NCBI RefSeq assembly: GCF_014529535.1
Contig: NW_023504022.1
Coordinates: 1,732,986-1,796,985, forward strand
Direction of reading: 5' to 3'
DNA from: Bradysia coprophila
Lineage: Eukaryota > Arthropoda > Insecta > Diptera > Sciaridae
Length of the DNA: 64,000 nucleotides
The notes beneath the pieces are model-generated. The model saw nothing but the letters and a program-made list of their open reading frames with translations. It did no database searches and was not told the origin of the DNA. Below, one piece after another: positions 11,319 through 22,789 of this stretch (its first letter is position 1; the number at the start of each line of letters is the position of its first letter). The position numbers and the translations under genes are program-made.

Positions 11319-13140
11319 GAAATATTTCATAGTTTGAGAATTGGTGGGCGAATTAGCGCGAAGAACTCGATTTTTTTTAAAACACAAATCTTTTGAATTT
11401 CAAAAAAAATAAAATATTGGAACGATTACCTTGGGGATGAAGTTGGAAACATTCAGAGACCGGAAGTGTACTCCAAAAAGAGTGATTTATTCCAATGGAT
11501 TAATAAATACACGATAGGTTTTCGTGAAAAAATATTTTCGAATTCACACAATAGACAATGCCAGAAGTTGTTTTCTAACGATGGCATATGAAAGTACATA
11601 CAAAAATAAAATTATTTCATCATTTTGTTTGACCGGAAACGCAAACAAATTTGAATAATTACACTTCCGCCAAAAACAATATTTTCGAATTACCCCTCAA
11701 AATTCTTTAAATTTTTTTCCTTCTGTTGGCAACACTCACGTTTTTCAATATAAATTTCGAGTTCAATGGGCGAATATATTGTTGCGAACGTCACAGCCTA
11801 CGTGGAAGTTATGTGGAAAAGAGCGGGTTTCACATATTTTACAGATTTTAGAAATCTCGAATATCCTAATTTAGGCCCTATTTCTCCAAATAAAATGAAA
11901 GGGTCATCTTATTTTCTGATATTTAAGAGAATAATACAGGCTTTAACATTTCAAATATCTCACTGTAATTTTTTTCAAAGAATGTCATTGTGAATTCGCA
12001 ATGACACAATGAAATTCTCAGAAACATTTGACAGTGAGACATTTAAAATGTTAAAGACTGTAACAAAAAAAAAAACAGGAAAAAAAAATTGAAATCGGCT
12101 TTCCTTATTTTGATACAATTCATAAAATAAACACTTGGAAGTTGAGACCTTTTCTCGTCTTAAGCCACACTCGTCTGCACAATATTTTTACAGTAAATTA
12201 ATGATAAATTGTCCCGAACATCAAATAAAAACAAAACTTTACTTGCCGCACCCTGCAAAAATTAAATTTCTGCAAGGGGCACATCGTTTTTCATTTTAGC
12301 ACGGCTTCGCAAGTAAAATACCTTACGTAATTGTTTGGAGATTGTTATTATGCCATGAGGGATTATAAACCTCCTAATCGGCAAAATAAAAATTTCCAAA
12401 CAAGGACGTCATGTACTGTTACATTCCTGATACTGAATTTTCAAAATACTAAACGGACAACTACCAAAAACGCCAACGCTGTGCTGGTGTAAAATTCTAC
12501 GTAAAATCGTACGAAATATGCATGTTATACAAACTGATGTTGAAGATTCATTTTACAGTATGAAATCCTTATCAATGAATAATTCTTCTAAGCTATGGAT
12601 GACACTTTGACAGATCAAATGACCTTGAAACAGGCCCATTGGGTGCAATTGGTGCAATACTCTCTCTAACAATCAAACTCTCTGAAAAAATAGTATAGAC
12701 TGTTTTAAGATCAGAGCGAGAGAACCGAAGACTAGTTAATTATAACTTGCCTTAGGGTACTTATCAAAATATTGCTTTCTCTTTCAACATGTTACGTTGA
12801 GAGCGAGAGGACCAAAGTTGTCTTGGGGATCGTGTCAAAATATTTCTTTCTCTTTCATCATAACTTTCTATTAGGGGGGAAAATGAGTTTGAGAAACTCT
12901 GCTTCTCAATTGCGTTTGATTTGGTTCTGACGCTTTTGATTTTGAACTTTTGGCGCACTTACATTTTTCCGTGTTTACAATATGGTGATAGTTAGACCCT
13001 TTTGTTCTGTCTGTTCTGTTCATATGAGTTGAATAGCATCGTGACATTTTAGAGTACCAAAAAAATAAGAGTCAGCTGTCAACTCGTTCTTGTTTGTTGT
13101 GCATCACCTGAATTGTTAATTTCATTATTGCAGTGACTAC
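11319..13140. other. Intergenic, no gene seen
   Basis: AT-rich sequence between the foldback and SF3A2, with no supported exon. A segment at 12655-12690 resembles one terminus of the MITE at 1848-2031. Two similar blocks (TCAAAATATTGCTTTCTCTT near 12765 and TCAAAATATTTCTTTCTCTT near 12836) form a short imperfect direct repeat. Nothing else is recognised. Confidence 0.5.
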
Positions 13141-13154
13141 AGTCCTCGGTTTTG

Positions 13155-13276
13155 GTGAGTGTCTTGATTTTTGCCCCAAATTGTATTTCCCTTCTACCAG
13201 ATCATCGCTTCCTACTATATTCTTCTGCTTAACTTTCGTCAAACATAACCTCGAAACTAAACGTTTACTTTAACAG
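13155..13276 (+). other. Predicted 5'-UTR intron of SF3A2
   Basis: A strong donor (TTTTG then GTGAGT) at 13155 and a pyrimidine-rich acceptor (ACTTTAACAG) ending at 13276 bracket 122 bp just upstream of the SF3A2 start codon at 13287. The first exon would end at 13154 and be untranslated. The prediction rests on splice-site strength and position only. Confidence 0.65.
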
Positions 13277-13286
13277 TTCCAACGAA

Positions 13287-14051
13287 ATGGATTTCCAAAA
13301 TCGTGCCGGTGGCAAAACCGGTGGAGGAGGCGTTGCATCATGGTCAGAGACGAATCGAGATCGTCGTGAACGATTGCGACAATTGGCCTTGGAAACGATC
13401 GACTTGAACAAAGATCCGTACTTCATGAAGAACCACTTGGGTTCGTACGAATGCAAACTGTGTCTGACGCTGCACAATAATGAGGGCAGTTACTTGGCCC
13501 ACACACAAGGCAAAAAGCATCAAGCCAATTTGGCTAGACGTGCTGCAAAAGAGGCAAAAGAAGCGCCGACAATGTTACAACCGGAGAAGCCGCGAGTCGA
13601 ACCGAAGAAGTTCGTGAAAATCGGACGACCAGGATACAGAGTGACCAAGCAACGATGCCCTGAAACCGGACAACAGAGTCTGCTCTTTCAAATCGATTAT
13701 CCGGAAATATCCGACAACATCATTCCGCGGCATCGTTTCATGTCTGCCTACGAGCAAAAAATGGAGCCACCAGATCGTAAGTGGCAGTACTTGCTATTTG
13801 CAGCCGAACCATACGAAACGATTGCGTTCAAGGTGCCCAGCCGAGAAGTGGAGAAGACGGAAGGCAAATTCTGGACACATTGGAATAGGGACACGAAACA
13901 GTTTTTCCTGCAGTTCTCATTCCGATTAGAGGCACCGAAAATGATTCCACCGCCTCCGCCCAACCTTCGCAACTTACACGTTGGCATGCCGAACGTTATG
14001 CCACCAAGGCCGCCAATGTACCAAAATCCACCACCGATGGGACAGATGTAG
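13287..14051 (+). CDS. SF3A2: Splicing factor 3A subunit 2
   Basis: U2 snRNP component (SF3a66) needed to form the prespliceosome. A single coding exon gives 254 aa, close to fly SF3A2 and lacking the long Pro-rich heptad tail of vertebrates. The N terminus is MDFQNRAGGKTGGGGVAS, hallmark of the family. A U1-like/matrin C2H2 zinc finger lies at about residues 54-84 (YECKLCLTLHNNEGSYLAHT then KKH). The conserved central domain contains GRPGYRVTKQ and FQIDYPEI. A short proline-rich tail (PPPPP, PPRPP) ends the protein. Poly(A) signal AATAAA is at 14072-14077, only 20 bp past the stop. It is convergent with DMAP1, with 99 bp between stop codons. Confidence 0.97.
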   Translation: MDFQNRAGGKTGGGGVASWSETNRDRRERLRQLALETIDLNKDPYFMKNHLGSYECKLCLTLHNNEGSYLAHTQGKKHQANLARRAAKEAKEAPTMLQPEKPRVEPKKFVKIGRPGYRVTKQRCPETGQQSLLFQIDYPEISDNIIPRHRFMSAYEQKMEPPDRKWQYLLFAAEPYETIAFKVPSREVEKTEGKFWTHWNRDTKQFFLQFSFRLEAPKMIPPPPPNLRNLHVGMPNVMPPRPPMYQNPPPMGQM

Positions 14052-14150
14052 AATCCTACCGAAATTTATGAAATAAAAGCGTCAGCGCCGTGTCACATTA
14101 GACTATTGGTTTTATTTCTCCATCACTTCACGTTAGAACAAGATGATTGT

Positions 14151-16067
14151 TCACATTGTCGGCGTTTGGGACAACTCGTCAACACTCATACTCTCTTCCA
14201 GTATTTCCTGCTTAATGTCCGGCGTGTTGATCAATGAGAGCGGAACGTTCAAGGTCTGAAAGGTAAGTGTGTTGAAATCGGGTTTTTCCCGGTTGGCAAA
14301 TAAGGTTATTCGCGACGGTATACTCACTTTACCCGGGCAAACGGCTTCGAATTGATGCTTCAAACTTTCGAGCTCAAATTTACAATCGGCGAGGGCGGTT
14401 CGTAGCTCGCATAACAACACCATGTCGGATCGAAGCTCATTGAAAACATTACAGATTTCATCAGTCGGTGGCGGTGCTGGATCTGGGAAAGGAATTAACA
14501 TCCAAGCTTAATTGAGCGACGACACAATGAACACACATGAAGAACATGGGACAGGGTTTTAGCCAAGTGCACGGCACGCAGTGGCCCCGATTGCTTTCAG
14601 AAATGTTTCCTTACCAACTTTGAACTCGATCAATGCCTGCTCAAGGGCTTTAGTCTTCTTTTGTCCCACATTTGCTGGCAATTTCATACGCTGCGAACGT
14701 AGTGATACACCAGTGCCACGGAGGTCATTGAATTTAATTCCAGCACTTTCCAGCTGAAATAATTGGAATTGGAAAATTTTTGCGCAATTCTCAACGAAAC
14801 TGTGAGTAATGAGGACATACGTTAACCATTGAATCCACACGCGACGGTCGAATTTGATTCTGTATTTTCTTCTTATTCAATTTTTTGTCCTGCTTTCTAT
14901 TGCTGGGTGGGGTCGGTGCCGGATCGCCTTGCTGTAAGTTAAAAGATTGGACGGTCAACTTCCGAAAATGAATTTCATTTTTCTGGTCGTTCTATCTAAC
15001 CTGATCGGCCTGTGAGATGAGTTTCTGCAGGTCTTGAGTCTTGCGATCGCGTTCCTTTTTGCGTGCTTCGATCTTCTTCAATTCATTCACCAACATCTGC
15101 TCTTCTTCGATCTGTTTCGGTGTTCGAACGAGAAGCTTCGTCAACTGTTCTTTCCGTTTCCGTTCGTGCTCGGCATCATAAGGGTACGCCTTTTTATCGC
15201 CGGTGTTTTTGACCTAGGAACGAAAAGCGTGAAACACAATTTCCGGAGTACAGTTTCCGCATCAGTGTACTTCGAGGTCGCACTCACCTTGTTTAAGATG
15301 CTCAAGACTTCGTAATATCTTTCCTTTAAATCTTCCACCGTTTTCGTGCCATGATTCGCTCGATCCCACCGATCGGCCATAACGACAAATCTCAGATCGA
15401 ATTTGCATGCCAGCTCAAACAGGTGATCCTGCAATTGGAAATTTTCGTAAAACACATTCGGACGCTATGTCATCTCTGGTGACAATCGACACCAACCGTC
15501 TGTGGTTTGGACCATTTCATCGGATTCGACTTCAAATGAGTATTGTACTCGTTCGCTGTGTACGTTGGAATGTTCAGCTGCTTATTGAACTGAGCAAATA
15601 AATATTCTTTCGGTTCGTCGGATGTACGGCGCCAGTGATGAAAGACAGCACCGTCTTTTCGTGCAGGATTCGTAAATGGTTCCCATTCCCATTTTCTCAC
15701 CTTCTTCATGCCGAGGCGAGCCTTCACTTGCTTGTAACCGGCTCCTGAAATGAATACATTTTCGATTCAAATGTGAAGAGGACACGGTTAGTTGTCGATA
15801 AATACGAACCAGTGTCCGTGGGTAGAAGAGGCGGTGCATCTTTGTTGTCATTGTACATAAGAGCGAACACTTCCCTATTCATTCCGTCCGGCCGTCTGAC
15901 CGCTCTCGCACTATAGATTGACAAAGAATTAATTATTTTAAAAAAAATGATTCGGGTCTCTGAACTCACCGGTCGAAAATAGCTTTTTTCCGGCTATTCA
16001 GTACAGCTCCTTTGGTTAGTTCCGAAGAAGGCTGCTGCAGATCTAATATATCCATAACATCAGCCAT
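14151..16067 (-). CDS. DMAP1: DNMT1-associated protein 1 homologue
   Basis: Subunit of the NuA4/TIP60 acetyltransferase and SRCAP-type remodelling complexes (chromatin, nucleus). Exons: 16067-15970, 15910-15810, 15744-15497, 15428-15288, 15213-15001, 14931-14821, 14753-14615, 14482-14328, 14255-14151. All are GT-AG and in phase, giving 436 aa against ~430-470 in the family. Visible signatures are RPDGMNREVFALMY and DAPPLLPTDTG (N-terminal), then KKVRKWEWEPFTNPARKDGA. The SANT/Myb-like domain reads WSKPQTDHLFELACKFDLRF with ERYYEVL. A coiled-coil follows (ELKKIEARKKERDRKTQDLQ), then GVSLRSQRMKLPANVGQKK and FNELRSDMVLLCEL. Introns are all short (59-132 bp). A poly(A) signal AATAAA on this strand lies at 14116-14111. 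Confidence 0.97.
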
Positions 16068-16223
16068 TGTGAAGTTTTTAACGGCACCCCTTAGATACTT
16101 TTAGGTGTAACACACAGTTAAACGATGGAGACTTCGGATGTATCAAAGCTTTTATTTATGTTTTCAATAAAAGCGTAAATTTTAAATGACTTGAAGATGG
16201 TACGGAACAACTAAAATGTCATT

Positions 16224-16226
<3 letters not shown>

Positions 16227-16259
<33 letters not shown>
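16227..16259. repeat. (CTT)n microsatellite
   Basis: Perfect run of about eleven CTT units upstream of DMAP1. The sequence next to it does not resemble the RTE 3' end seen at 46.7 kb, so it is not taken as a LINE tail. Confidence 0.9.
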
Positions 16260-16260
<1 letters not shown>

Positions 16261-16542
16261 AGATTGACTTTAATTTTTAACGGAACGTTCTGTGCATCAT
16301 ATGGACATGTCAGAAAACAGAGACGTTGACATTGAATAGATAGTTGATTTGATTTCACAGGATGTCGCCAAGTCGGTCTGCTGTCACTTCACACGAACAA
16401 TATCTCAAAAGACCGACTCGGTGAAAAAAGCATAAAAATGTATCAACGGAAATTGTTGACATCAAATGTACATACACAGATCCTAAGCCCATGAAAAATC
16501 TTAAAAAATTAGCGTTTATATATCAGGTTTGTCAACATTTTT

Positions 16543-18116
16543 AGCCCCGTACGAAGTACGAAGGGGCTTATAGGATTACGATGCCGTGTGTAATTGATGG
16601 AATTCGAAGCAGACGGTAAGGGCAAAGTGTTTGCATATGTTCATAGATGACGAATCCGCAATAAAACATTTGTCTGTCCGTCTGTCCTTCTGTCCGTCTG
16701 TCCGTCTGTCCGTCACGTCGATATCTTGAGTAAATCAAATCAAATCTCCGATTTCAAATTTTTTTTCCCTGAAAGATAGTCAAAATAGTGAGGCTAAGTT
16801 CGAAGATGGGCATATTTGGGTCGGCCCTTCGTGAGTTAGGGCCGCCTAAGTGCTTTAAGGTCTTTTGGGGATATTTATGGCAAAAAAAAACGTTGGAAAT
16901 GTAACGGCAAAGGATAGGTAATGTCAATACCGATCCAGGAAAAAAAAGTTTATTAAAATCGGGTGAATGGTATGTGAGTTAGAGCCCTAGAAGTGAAAGG
17001 CTACTCGGCCCTAAGTGTATTTTGCATATAACTCGAGTAAGTTTCATCCTTTTTTCGTGATTTTTGTTTCATTTGAAAGGTAATCGAAGCCCGAATATAA
17101 TGTGGCGAAGAACGTTTTAAATTTGGGTCCTTGGACTGAGGCCGCTCTTCGGCCCTAAGTGTATTTTGCATATAAATCGAGTAAATCTCATCCAATTTTG
17201 CTAATTTTTGTCTTATATGAAAGGTAATTGAATACCGAATAGAATGTGGTGAGAAAAATGTTTGAAAATTAGGTCCTTGGACTGAGGCCGCTCCTCGGCC
17301 CTAAGTGTATTTTGCATATAACTCGAGTAAATTTGATCCGATTTTCCTAATTTTTGTTTCATTTGAAAAGTAATCGAACGAGGAATAGAATGTTGTTCAA
17401 AAAAATTAAATTTGGGTCCTTGGACTAAGGCCGCTACTCGGCCCTAAGTGTATTTTGCATATAACTCGAGTAAATTTCATCCGTTTTTCCTAATTTTTGT
17501 TTCATTTAAAAGGTAATTGAACATCGAATAGAATGTTGTTGAAAAAAAATTTAAAATTTGGGTCCTTGGACTAAGGCCTCTCCACGGCCCTAAGTGTGTT
17601 TTGCATATAACTCGAGTAAATTTGATCCGATTTTCCTAAATTTTGTTTCATTTGAAAGGTAATCGAACACCAAATAGAATGTTGTTGGAAAAAAAAATTA
17701 AATTTGGGTCCTTGGACTAAGCCCGCTACACGGCCCTAAGTGTATTTTGCATATATCTCGAGTAAATCTCGTCCGATTTTCCTAATTTTTGTTTCATTTG
17801 GAAGGTAATCGAAGGCCGAATAGAATGTTGTTGAAAAAAAATTAAATTTGGGTCGTTGGACTAAGGCCGTAACTAGGCCTTAGGCCTCTCAATAAATTAA
17901 AATTTTAGGTCGACTTGAAATTTGTGTTACATTTGAAAGGAACGTCGTACGGGGCTTCGTAATTGCGCTATGCGCAATTTGTAATATGTACACATTTCTT
18001 AATAATTTGACTTCAACTAGGGTGACAGACGCACTAGGGTCACGTGCGCAATAGATGTACGGGTTCGTACGGGGCTCAGTCGCAGCAAACGCTCCGACTG
18101 TTCTGACGGCTCGTTT
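16543..18116 (+). mobile_element. DINE-1/Helentron-like element, copy 1
   Basis: Starts AGCCCCGTACGAAG after a T run. A (GTCY)n microsatellite follows at 16672-16712, then a conserved GTCACGTCGATATCTTGAG block. Six tandem units of about 145 bp come next (17007-17877), then a CGTACGGGGCTTCG repeat of the terminal motif directly before an 8-bp stem-loop (AATTGCGC TAT GCGCAATT, about 17965). The end carries TTCGTACGGGGCT at 18064-18076 and a tail to CGGCTCGTTT. No target duplication is visible. Subterminal inverted repeats, GTCY microsatellite, internal minisatellite and stem-loop are the combination known from DINE-1/HINE elements; homology at sequence level was not tested. Other copies: 42698-43926, 45308-47297 and 50277-51715. 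Confidence 0.65.
17007..17877 (+). repeat. ~145-bp internal tandem array
   Basis: Six head-to-tail units beginning at the GGCCCTAAGTG motifs at 17007, 17151, 17297, 17440, 17586 and 17732, so periods are 143-146 bp. Each has TTTTGCATATAACTCGAG, a GATCCGATTTTCCTAA-like block, CATTTGAAAGGTAATCGAA and GGTCCTTGGACT. A homologous array in reverse orientation fills 50500-51265. Confidence 0.9.
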
Positions 18117-18294
18117 GATTACTATTTTGCATTTTTGAAGTATTTGTCAGAAATTTTTCACAAACTGTGTATATATACTCATCTTATGTAGAATCTTAAC
18201 TTATATAAAGTTTGAGGTATATAGGGAAATGCATGTTGTAAACTGCAATGAAAGTAAATAGATAGGTATGGCCAAACGTTCAAATTTGTTCTAG

Positions 18295-18685
18295 CCGGAG
18301 CACATACGGATTTGCATGGCGCCACCTCAAACGAACTCATTTCTAGTGCAAATTTCCAAGGTTCTGAAAGAACAGGTTAAGACACATCTGCGTTGATCAC
18401 GAAGGCGGTGACACACAAATTTTGACGAATAGATGCTATTTATTGAACATACTCAATACAGATTGTTTGAAATGTCAACCTGATAAAAACTTTTTTTTTT
18501 CTTCAAGTTGACATTTCAAACAATCTGTAATGAGTATGTTCAATAAATAGCATCTATTTATCAAAATTTGTGTGTCAGCCGCCCTCGTGGGTGTCTTAAC
18601 CTGTTCTTTCAGAACCTTGCAAATTTCCACTAGAAATGAGTTCGTTTGAGGTGGCGCCATGCAAATCCGTATGTGCTCCGGAGAT
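18295..18685. mobile_element. Foldback, ~180-bp arms
   Basis: Near-perfect long inverted repeat. Left arm begins CCGGAGCACATACGGATTTG and right arm ends CAAATCCGTATGTGCTCCGG. Matching inner blocks include CAAACGAACTCATTTCTAGT, AGAACAGGTTAAGACAC and TTGACATTTCAAACAATCTG around a T-rich loop near 18490. No coding capacity. Some arm divergence (for example 18370-18420) shows it is not freshly made. Confidence 0.85.
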
Positions 18686-18741
18686 ACATCGTTTTGAAAT
18701 CTGTCATGTTTCATACAAAATACACCAAATTGACTTTTTCC

Positions 18742-19225
18742 AAACGATCAAAATCCCAACAAAAATCTCTTCGAGAAAAGTGTGATGCAGTCTTTGAGGT
18801 ACAATTTCTAAAATGAATGATATCGCTAGAGTTGACGCTTTCAGCTTCGTTACGCAAAAATTAAATTTTACACCCAATTTTAGTTCAAACAAGCTGGCTT
18901 AGTTTTATCTTATCATCTGCCAAAAAAAAATTTTGAGTGGAAACAGCCAAAAATTTACCAAAAAAATTCTGCGTCGCATGTGGCAGATTAAAGTTCTCGT
19001 AGGTTTGTCCGTGAGCATCTGCCACTTTGCGACGCAGATTTTTTTTTGGTAATTTGTTGAAAATTTTTCAGTCAAAATTCTGTTGGTTAAAATTTTTTCC
19101 TGAAAAAATTGATTGTCGAATGGTTTGGACAACTAGGCCAGCTAATTTCAATTAATTGGCTGTGAAAATCAATTTTGCGTAACGACGCTGACAGCGTCAC
19201 CTCTAGCGATATCACTTGTTTTAGA
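18742..19225. mobile_element. Foldback repeat, GATATCGCTAGAG family, copy A
   Basis: Contains GACGCTTTCAGCTTCGTTAC on the left and its diverged complement (GTAACGACGCTGACAGCGTC) at about 19180-19198. Inner arms share CGTCGCATGTGGCAGA and CTGCCACTTTGCGACGCAGA. The left 320 bp is repeated in the same orientation at 20367-20690. It is distantly related to the GCGTCA foldbacks at 10.6, 33.5 and 42.5 kb by the GATATCGCT...GACGC...ACGCAAAA order. Confidence 0.6.
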
Positions 19226-19286
19226 AGTTATCACACCTATAGACTGTAGACTGCGTCCAACTTTGCTCTGAAAGAGTTTTTGCCGG

Positions 19287-19442
19287 GATAGACCTTTATG
19301 ACGGAGAAGTGTTTTGAAGGGGAAATTTGATTTGAACGAAGAACTTGCGGGAACTGTCAAACGCTCATACAAAATAATTTCTCCTTTATTTGAAACTTCC
19401 CGCAAGTTTGAACAAAAGAACATTTCCCTGTCATAAAGGTCG
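19287..19442. repeat. Hairpin repeat
   Basis: Inverted repeat with GACCTTTATGACGGAG, GGGGAAAT and GAACTTGCGGGA on the left and TCCCGCAAGTTTGAAC, ATTTCCCTG and TCATAAAGGTC on the right. Probably a small palindromic element. Confidence 0.6.
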
Positions 19443-20366
19443 ATATTACTAATGAGAGCGCCCTAAGACCCAGCCTCAGTCACTGCTATGACATTTCATG
19501 GAGATTTTACCGAGTGAAAGCAGAAAATAGAGCACGAAGAATGAAGAATATGATACAAATTTAAAACATAAGCAACGACAATAGATTCGCAACAAATTTG
19601 ACGCATGCCGATAGCGTGCCAGAATTATCATAACACATCATGATTTCTCACACTTTGAAAAATGGTTAAATATTTCATGAGTAGTTAAAGTCTGCTTTCC
19701 GCGTTGATAGGACGAAAAACGGAAAAGAAAATTATTGAAAAACGGAACCGAATATTGAGTCGGCGTGTGAACAAATTTAACGTTTTTTGTGGTTTAATTT
19801 TTTTAAATGAATCATTCAATTGGAAAAATCTAAAAGATACTGCGATGAACATGATTTTTTTGTTATACTGATTTTAAATCACCAAACATAGTAAATAGAA
19901 AAAACATAGAAAACATAGTAAGTCACGTCGGTAACTAGTCTATTCGATAGGCAATGTTCTTCTACACTAATGCTAGATGTTTTTCTGCTATTGAATATTT
20001 CATTCGTCATAAAAATGCATCTAAATATACAAGAATAATGTGGCAACAGGAACAGAGGTAGTCGGTCACTAGTTCTTTGTTCAATATGAAAAGTTTTTCT
20101 TATTCGATTTCCAATTTAATTATCGTCTGATTCTACATATCTTTAGTAATTTACTTTGCCGTCCAATGAAATGAAGTAAAAAAGGGTTGTATAATTGCTT
20201 AGAATTAGAATCTCTTTTGTAAATTTCTTGAATTGCAGTAACATGTGTTAAGAGTCCTAAATTTTAAATGATTAACTTATACTTCAAAGTGTGAACATAA
20301 TCAGTGGAGTCCATTGAGTGGACATTAATTTAAAGTAAAAATTGAGAAAACCTGTAGTTGTGTCAA
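19443..20366. other. Intergenic, nothing recognised
   Basis: AT-rich sequence without a supported exon. A fragment at 19480-19515 (CACTGCTATGACATTTCATG) resembles part of the repeat at 23180-23210. No other structure seen. Confidence 0.45.
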
Positions 20367-21175
20367 ATCCCAACAAAAATCTCTTCGAGAAAAGTGTGAC
20401 GCAGTCTTTGAAGTACAATTTCTAAAATGAAGGATATCGCTAGAGTTGACGCTTTCAGCTTCGTTACGCAAAAATTAAATTGTACACTCAATTTTAGTTC
20501 AAACAAGCTGGCTTAGTTTTTTTCATCATCTGCCAAATAATTTTTACCAAAAAAAATTTGACTGGAAACAACCAAAATTTTACCAAAAAAATCTGCGTCG
20601 CATGTGGCAGATAAATTTTCTTGCTGGTCTGTTCCTGAACATTTGCCACTTTGCGACGCAGATTTTTTTGGCCAATAAAACAAAATTCTGGTTTTTCCTG
20701 GGGTAATGGCGTATCACATTTTCATTTTTATGCCCACCCTGAGGTTCCTGCAAAATTTCATGGAGATTGGCTGACTAGTTTCCGAGATCGACCGTCGATA
20801 GATAGACAGATAGACAGATAGATAGAAACATACAGAGTAAGTTGAAAGATTTTGATTGTTTGATTGTTTGAAATGCACCAAATTAACGTTTTATTTGGTG
20901 CATTTTCTATCAAAATGACCAACTTCAAAACGATGTATCTCCGGCAATTTTAAATTTACATAGTCGAGTGATAGCTCGTTTTGCTCGTATTTGAAGCGAG
21001 AATATGATAGAATAGGTTTTGTGGTGATACAGGCCAAAGGGCAGAAACTGAAATGTTCGGCTATACATAGTTGCCGCGTCTCAAAAAAATTTCTTCGTTC
21101 TTTTTTTGGAAGTTAGACTGCGTCAAGTCCTCCGCTATCGCTCCGGACATGATGTTCTGTTACAAAATGTAACGA
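20367..21175. repeat. Composite of two dispersed repeats
   Basis: 20367-20690 repeats 18742-19070 (AATCCCAACAAAAATCTCTT and following). From about 20750 to 21175 lies a different repeat containing a (GATA)n-like microsatellite (20803-20833), a short palindrome (CACCAAATTAACG...TTTTATTTGGTG) and TTGCTCGTATTTGAAGCGAG. That second repeat reappears at 60540-61345, where it is interrupted by a tRNA-derived SINE. Confidence 0.65.
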
Positions 21176-22400
21176 TGGAAGTCGGTAAGGGATTTTGATC
21201 GACAGAAAAATAAAGTGGCTAATCGCATTCATTGCGAATTTATAGCCTCCCGGTCCACTTAAAAATCATTACAATCGATTTTAGAGCTTCGTTCGATAAG
21301 CTTAACCATGAAACAAATAAGTAAAAACTGAGCTAATCCGACTTTAAAATACAAAAATAAAAACGCTGCAATGATTCTTTGATGAGATCTTACCAACGAT
21401 TGATGTCAAAAATTTGCATTCCTCAGGATAAGTTTGAAAACCAACTGGTCTGCAAATAATTCCCAATTTTTCCTCGTTTTGTGGTCAGAGCGAAGCAACT
21501 TAAACTTTAAGGACTTGTGTGAGGGTCGATTATAGCAAATTAAACAAGCAAAACTTAAGATTCGCGGCCCCTTTAAGATTAAAATCAATTGAGGTATATT
21601 GACTAAAACTTCAAAAATCTACCGAAAAAAATTCAATCAAGGGACCTGTCCTACCCAAACGGTGGTGTCTGGTTTTTAGTGATCAAAATCAACTGCCATT
21701 CGTAGGTCATTTTGAAAATGTATTAAAAGAAAACTCATTATGCTAATCAAAGTACGTGGAAATGTTTGCTTGAATTTAATTAATGAAAATGATTGGATGG
21801 TACACTGGTACACACTACACACAGAATAATGTACCTCCTTCCATTTTGGAAGCTTTATAAATACAGCACTGCATGTGTTCACTATTAGACAAGATATTTG
21901 ATATTCTTTGCTATGATGGCGAATTTACTTTCAAATTAAGCAAAGCATAATTACGCATCGCATTATTCAGTGATTCAATTTATGTGTGGGTGATTAGTTA
22001 GTAACGAATACAGGGGAGACATTTTATATGGTAAAAAGGAATCGGTGATGCGAAGCTTTACAGTATTATATTGAGCGTCGTACCTACTGCCGTCGAAAAA
22101 CATTACAAGCTCAATTCAGTTCACAAGCTCTAAGTTTTCTACGAAAGGATGGAGTAGTTTTTTTTATGCCATACGGAGTAATAATACTTTTTCACAAAGC
22201 AGGAGCGAAAATAGCCATTTTCTCCCCTCCGCTGAAACTTCGCCAGCCTTTGTTATTAAAAACGATGTGTTTAACTCGGGAAAAAAATGGAAATTGCAAA
22301 AAAATTGTAATTTCCAAAGTACTGAACGAACGACCCAATATGTAATGAGAGTATACTCTTTAGGTATGGTCTAATGTCAGAATTTGTATGGAGCGGAGGA
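21176..22400. other. Intergenic, no gene seen
   Basis: No supported exon or RNA gene. Open frames here are short and lack splice or start context. No repeat relation within the window was spotted. Confidence 0.4.
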
Positions 22401-22405
22401 AATCA

Positions 22406-22590
22406 AGGCTGTATACTTTGGGGAGGTCACGCAGATCGCCATTTTATTAGATACGCGGGAACACACCTTTTCCATACAAACAAATTCACCAAAATCTAAT
22501 TTGTATGGCGTAGTGAATTTTTTGTATGAAACGTGGTGTGTAACCCGCGTATCTGCATCTGCGTGACCTCCCCAAAGTGCACAGCCTTGG
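22406..22590. mobile_element. Palindromic MITE
   Basis: Arms share AAGGCTGTATACTTTGGGGA / TCCCCAAAGTGCACAGCCTT, GGTCACGCAGAT / ATCTGCGTGACC, and GATACGCGGG / CCCGCGTATC. Solo pieces of the same end motif (AAAGTTTACAGCCTTGG) occur at 32493-32509, where they form a small palindrome, and at 63181-63197. Confidence 0.75.
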
Positions 22591-22597
22591 AGGAAAT

Positions 22598-22676
22598 AGC
22601 GATTTCATTAAACAAACTCATCTATCAAAGAATATCATTGAATGGTGGGTGAGTTTTGTTAAATGAAATCGCTAAC
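22598..22676. repeat. Short hairpin
   Basis: TAGCGATTTCATTAAACAAA with CTCAT pairs with ATGAG/GTGAG and TTTTGTTAAATGAAATCGCTA downstream. It abuts the right end of the preceding MITE. Function unknown. Confidence 0.65.
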
Positions 22677-22789
22677 TGAAAACAAATCAGTAGACATTAT
22701 TCTATTGCAGAAAAACCCTGTTGACCTGTAGAGGCGCCACCATTTTTTTTTCAGTACTTCATTCTTTGCGCTCTATTTTTTGATGAAAT

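Noticed and set aside
16227..16259. (CTT)n as a reversed RTE 3' tail
   Set aside because: Adjacent sequence (AAGATTGACTTTAA) does not match the RTE 3' end seen at 46.7 kb.
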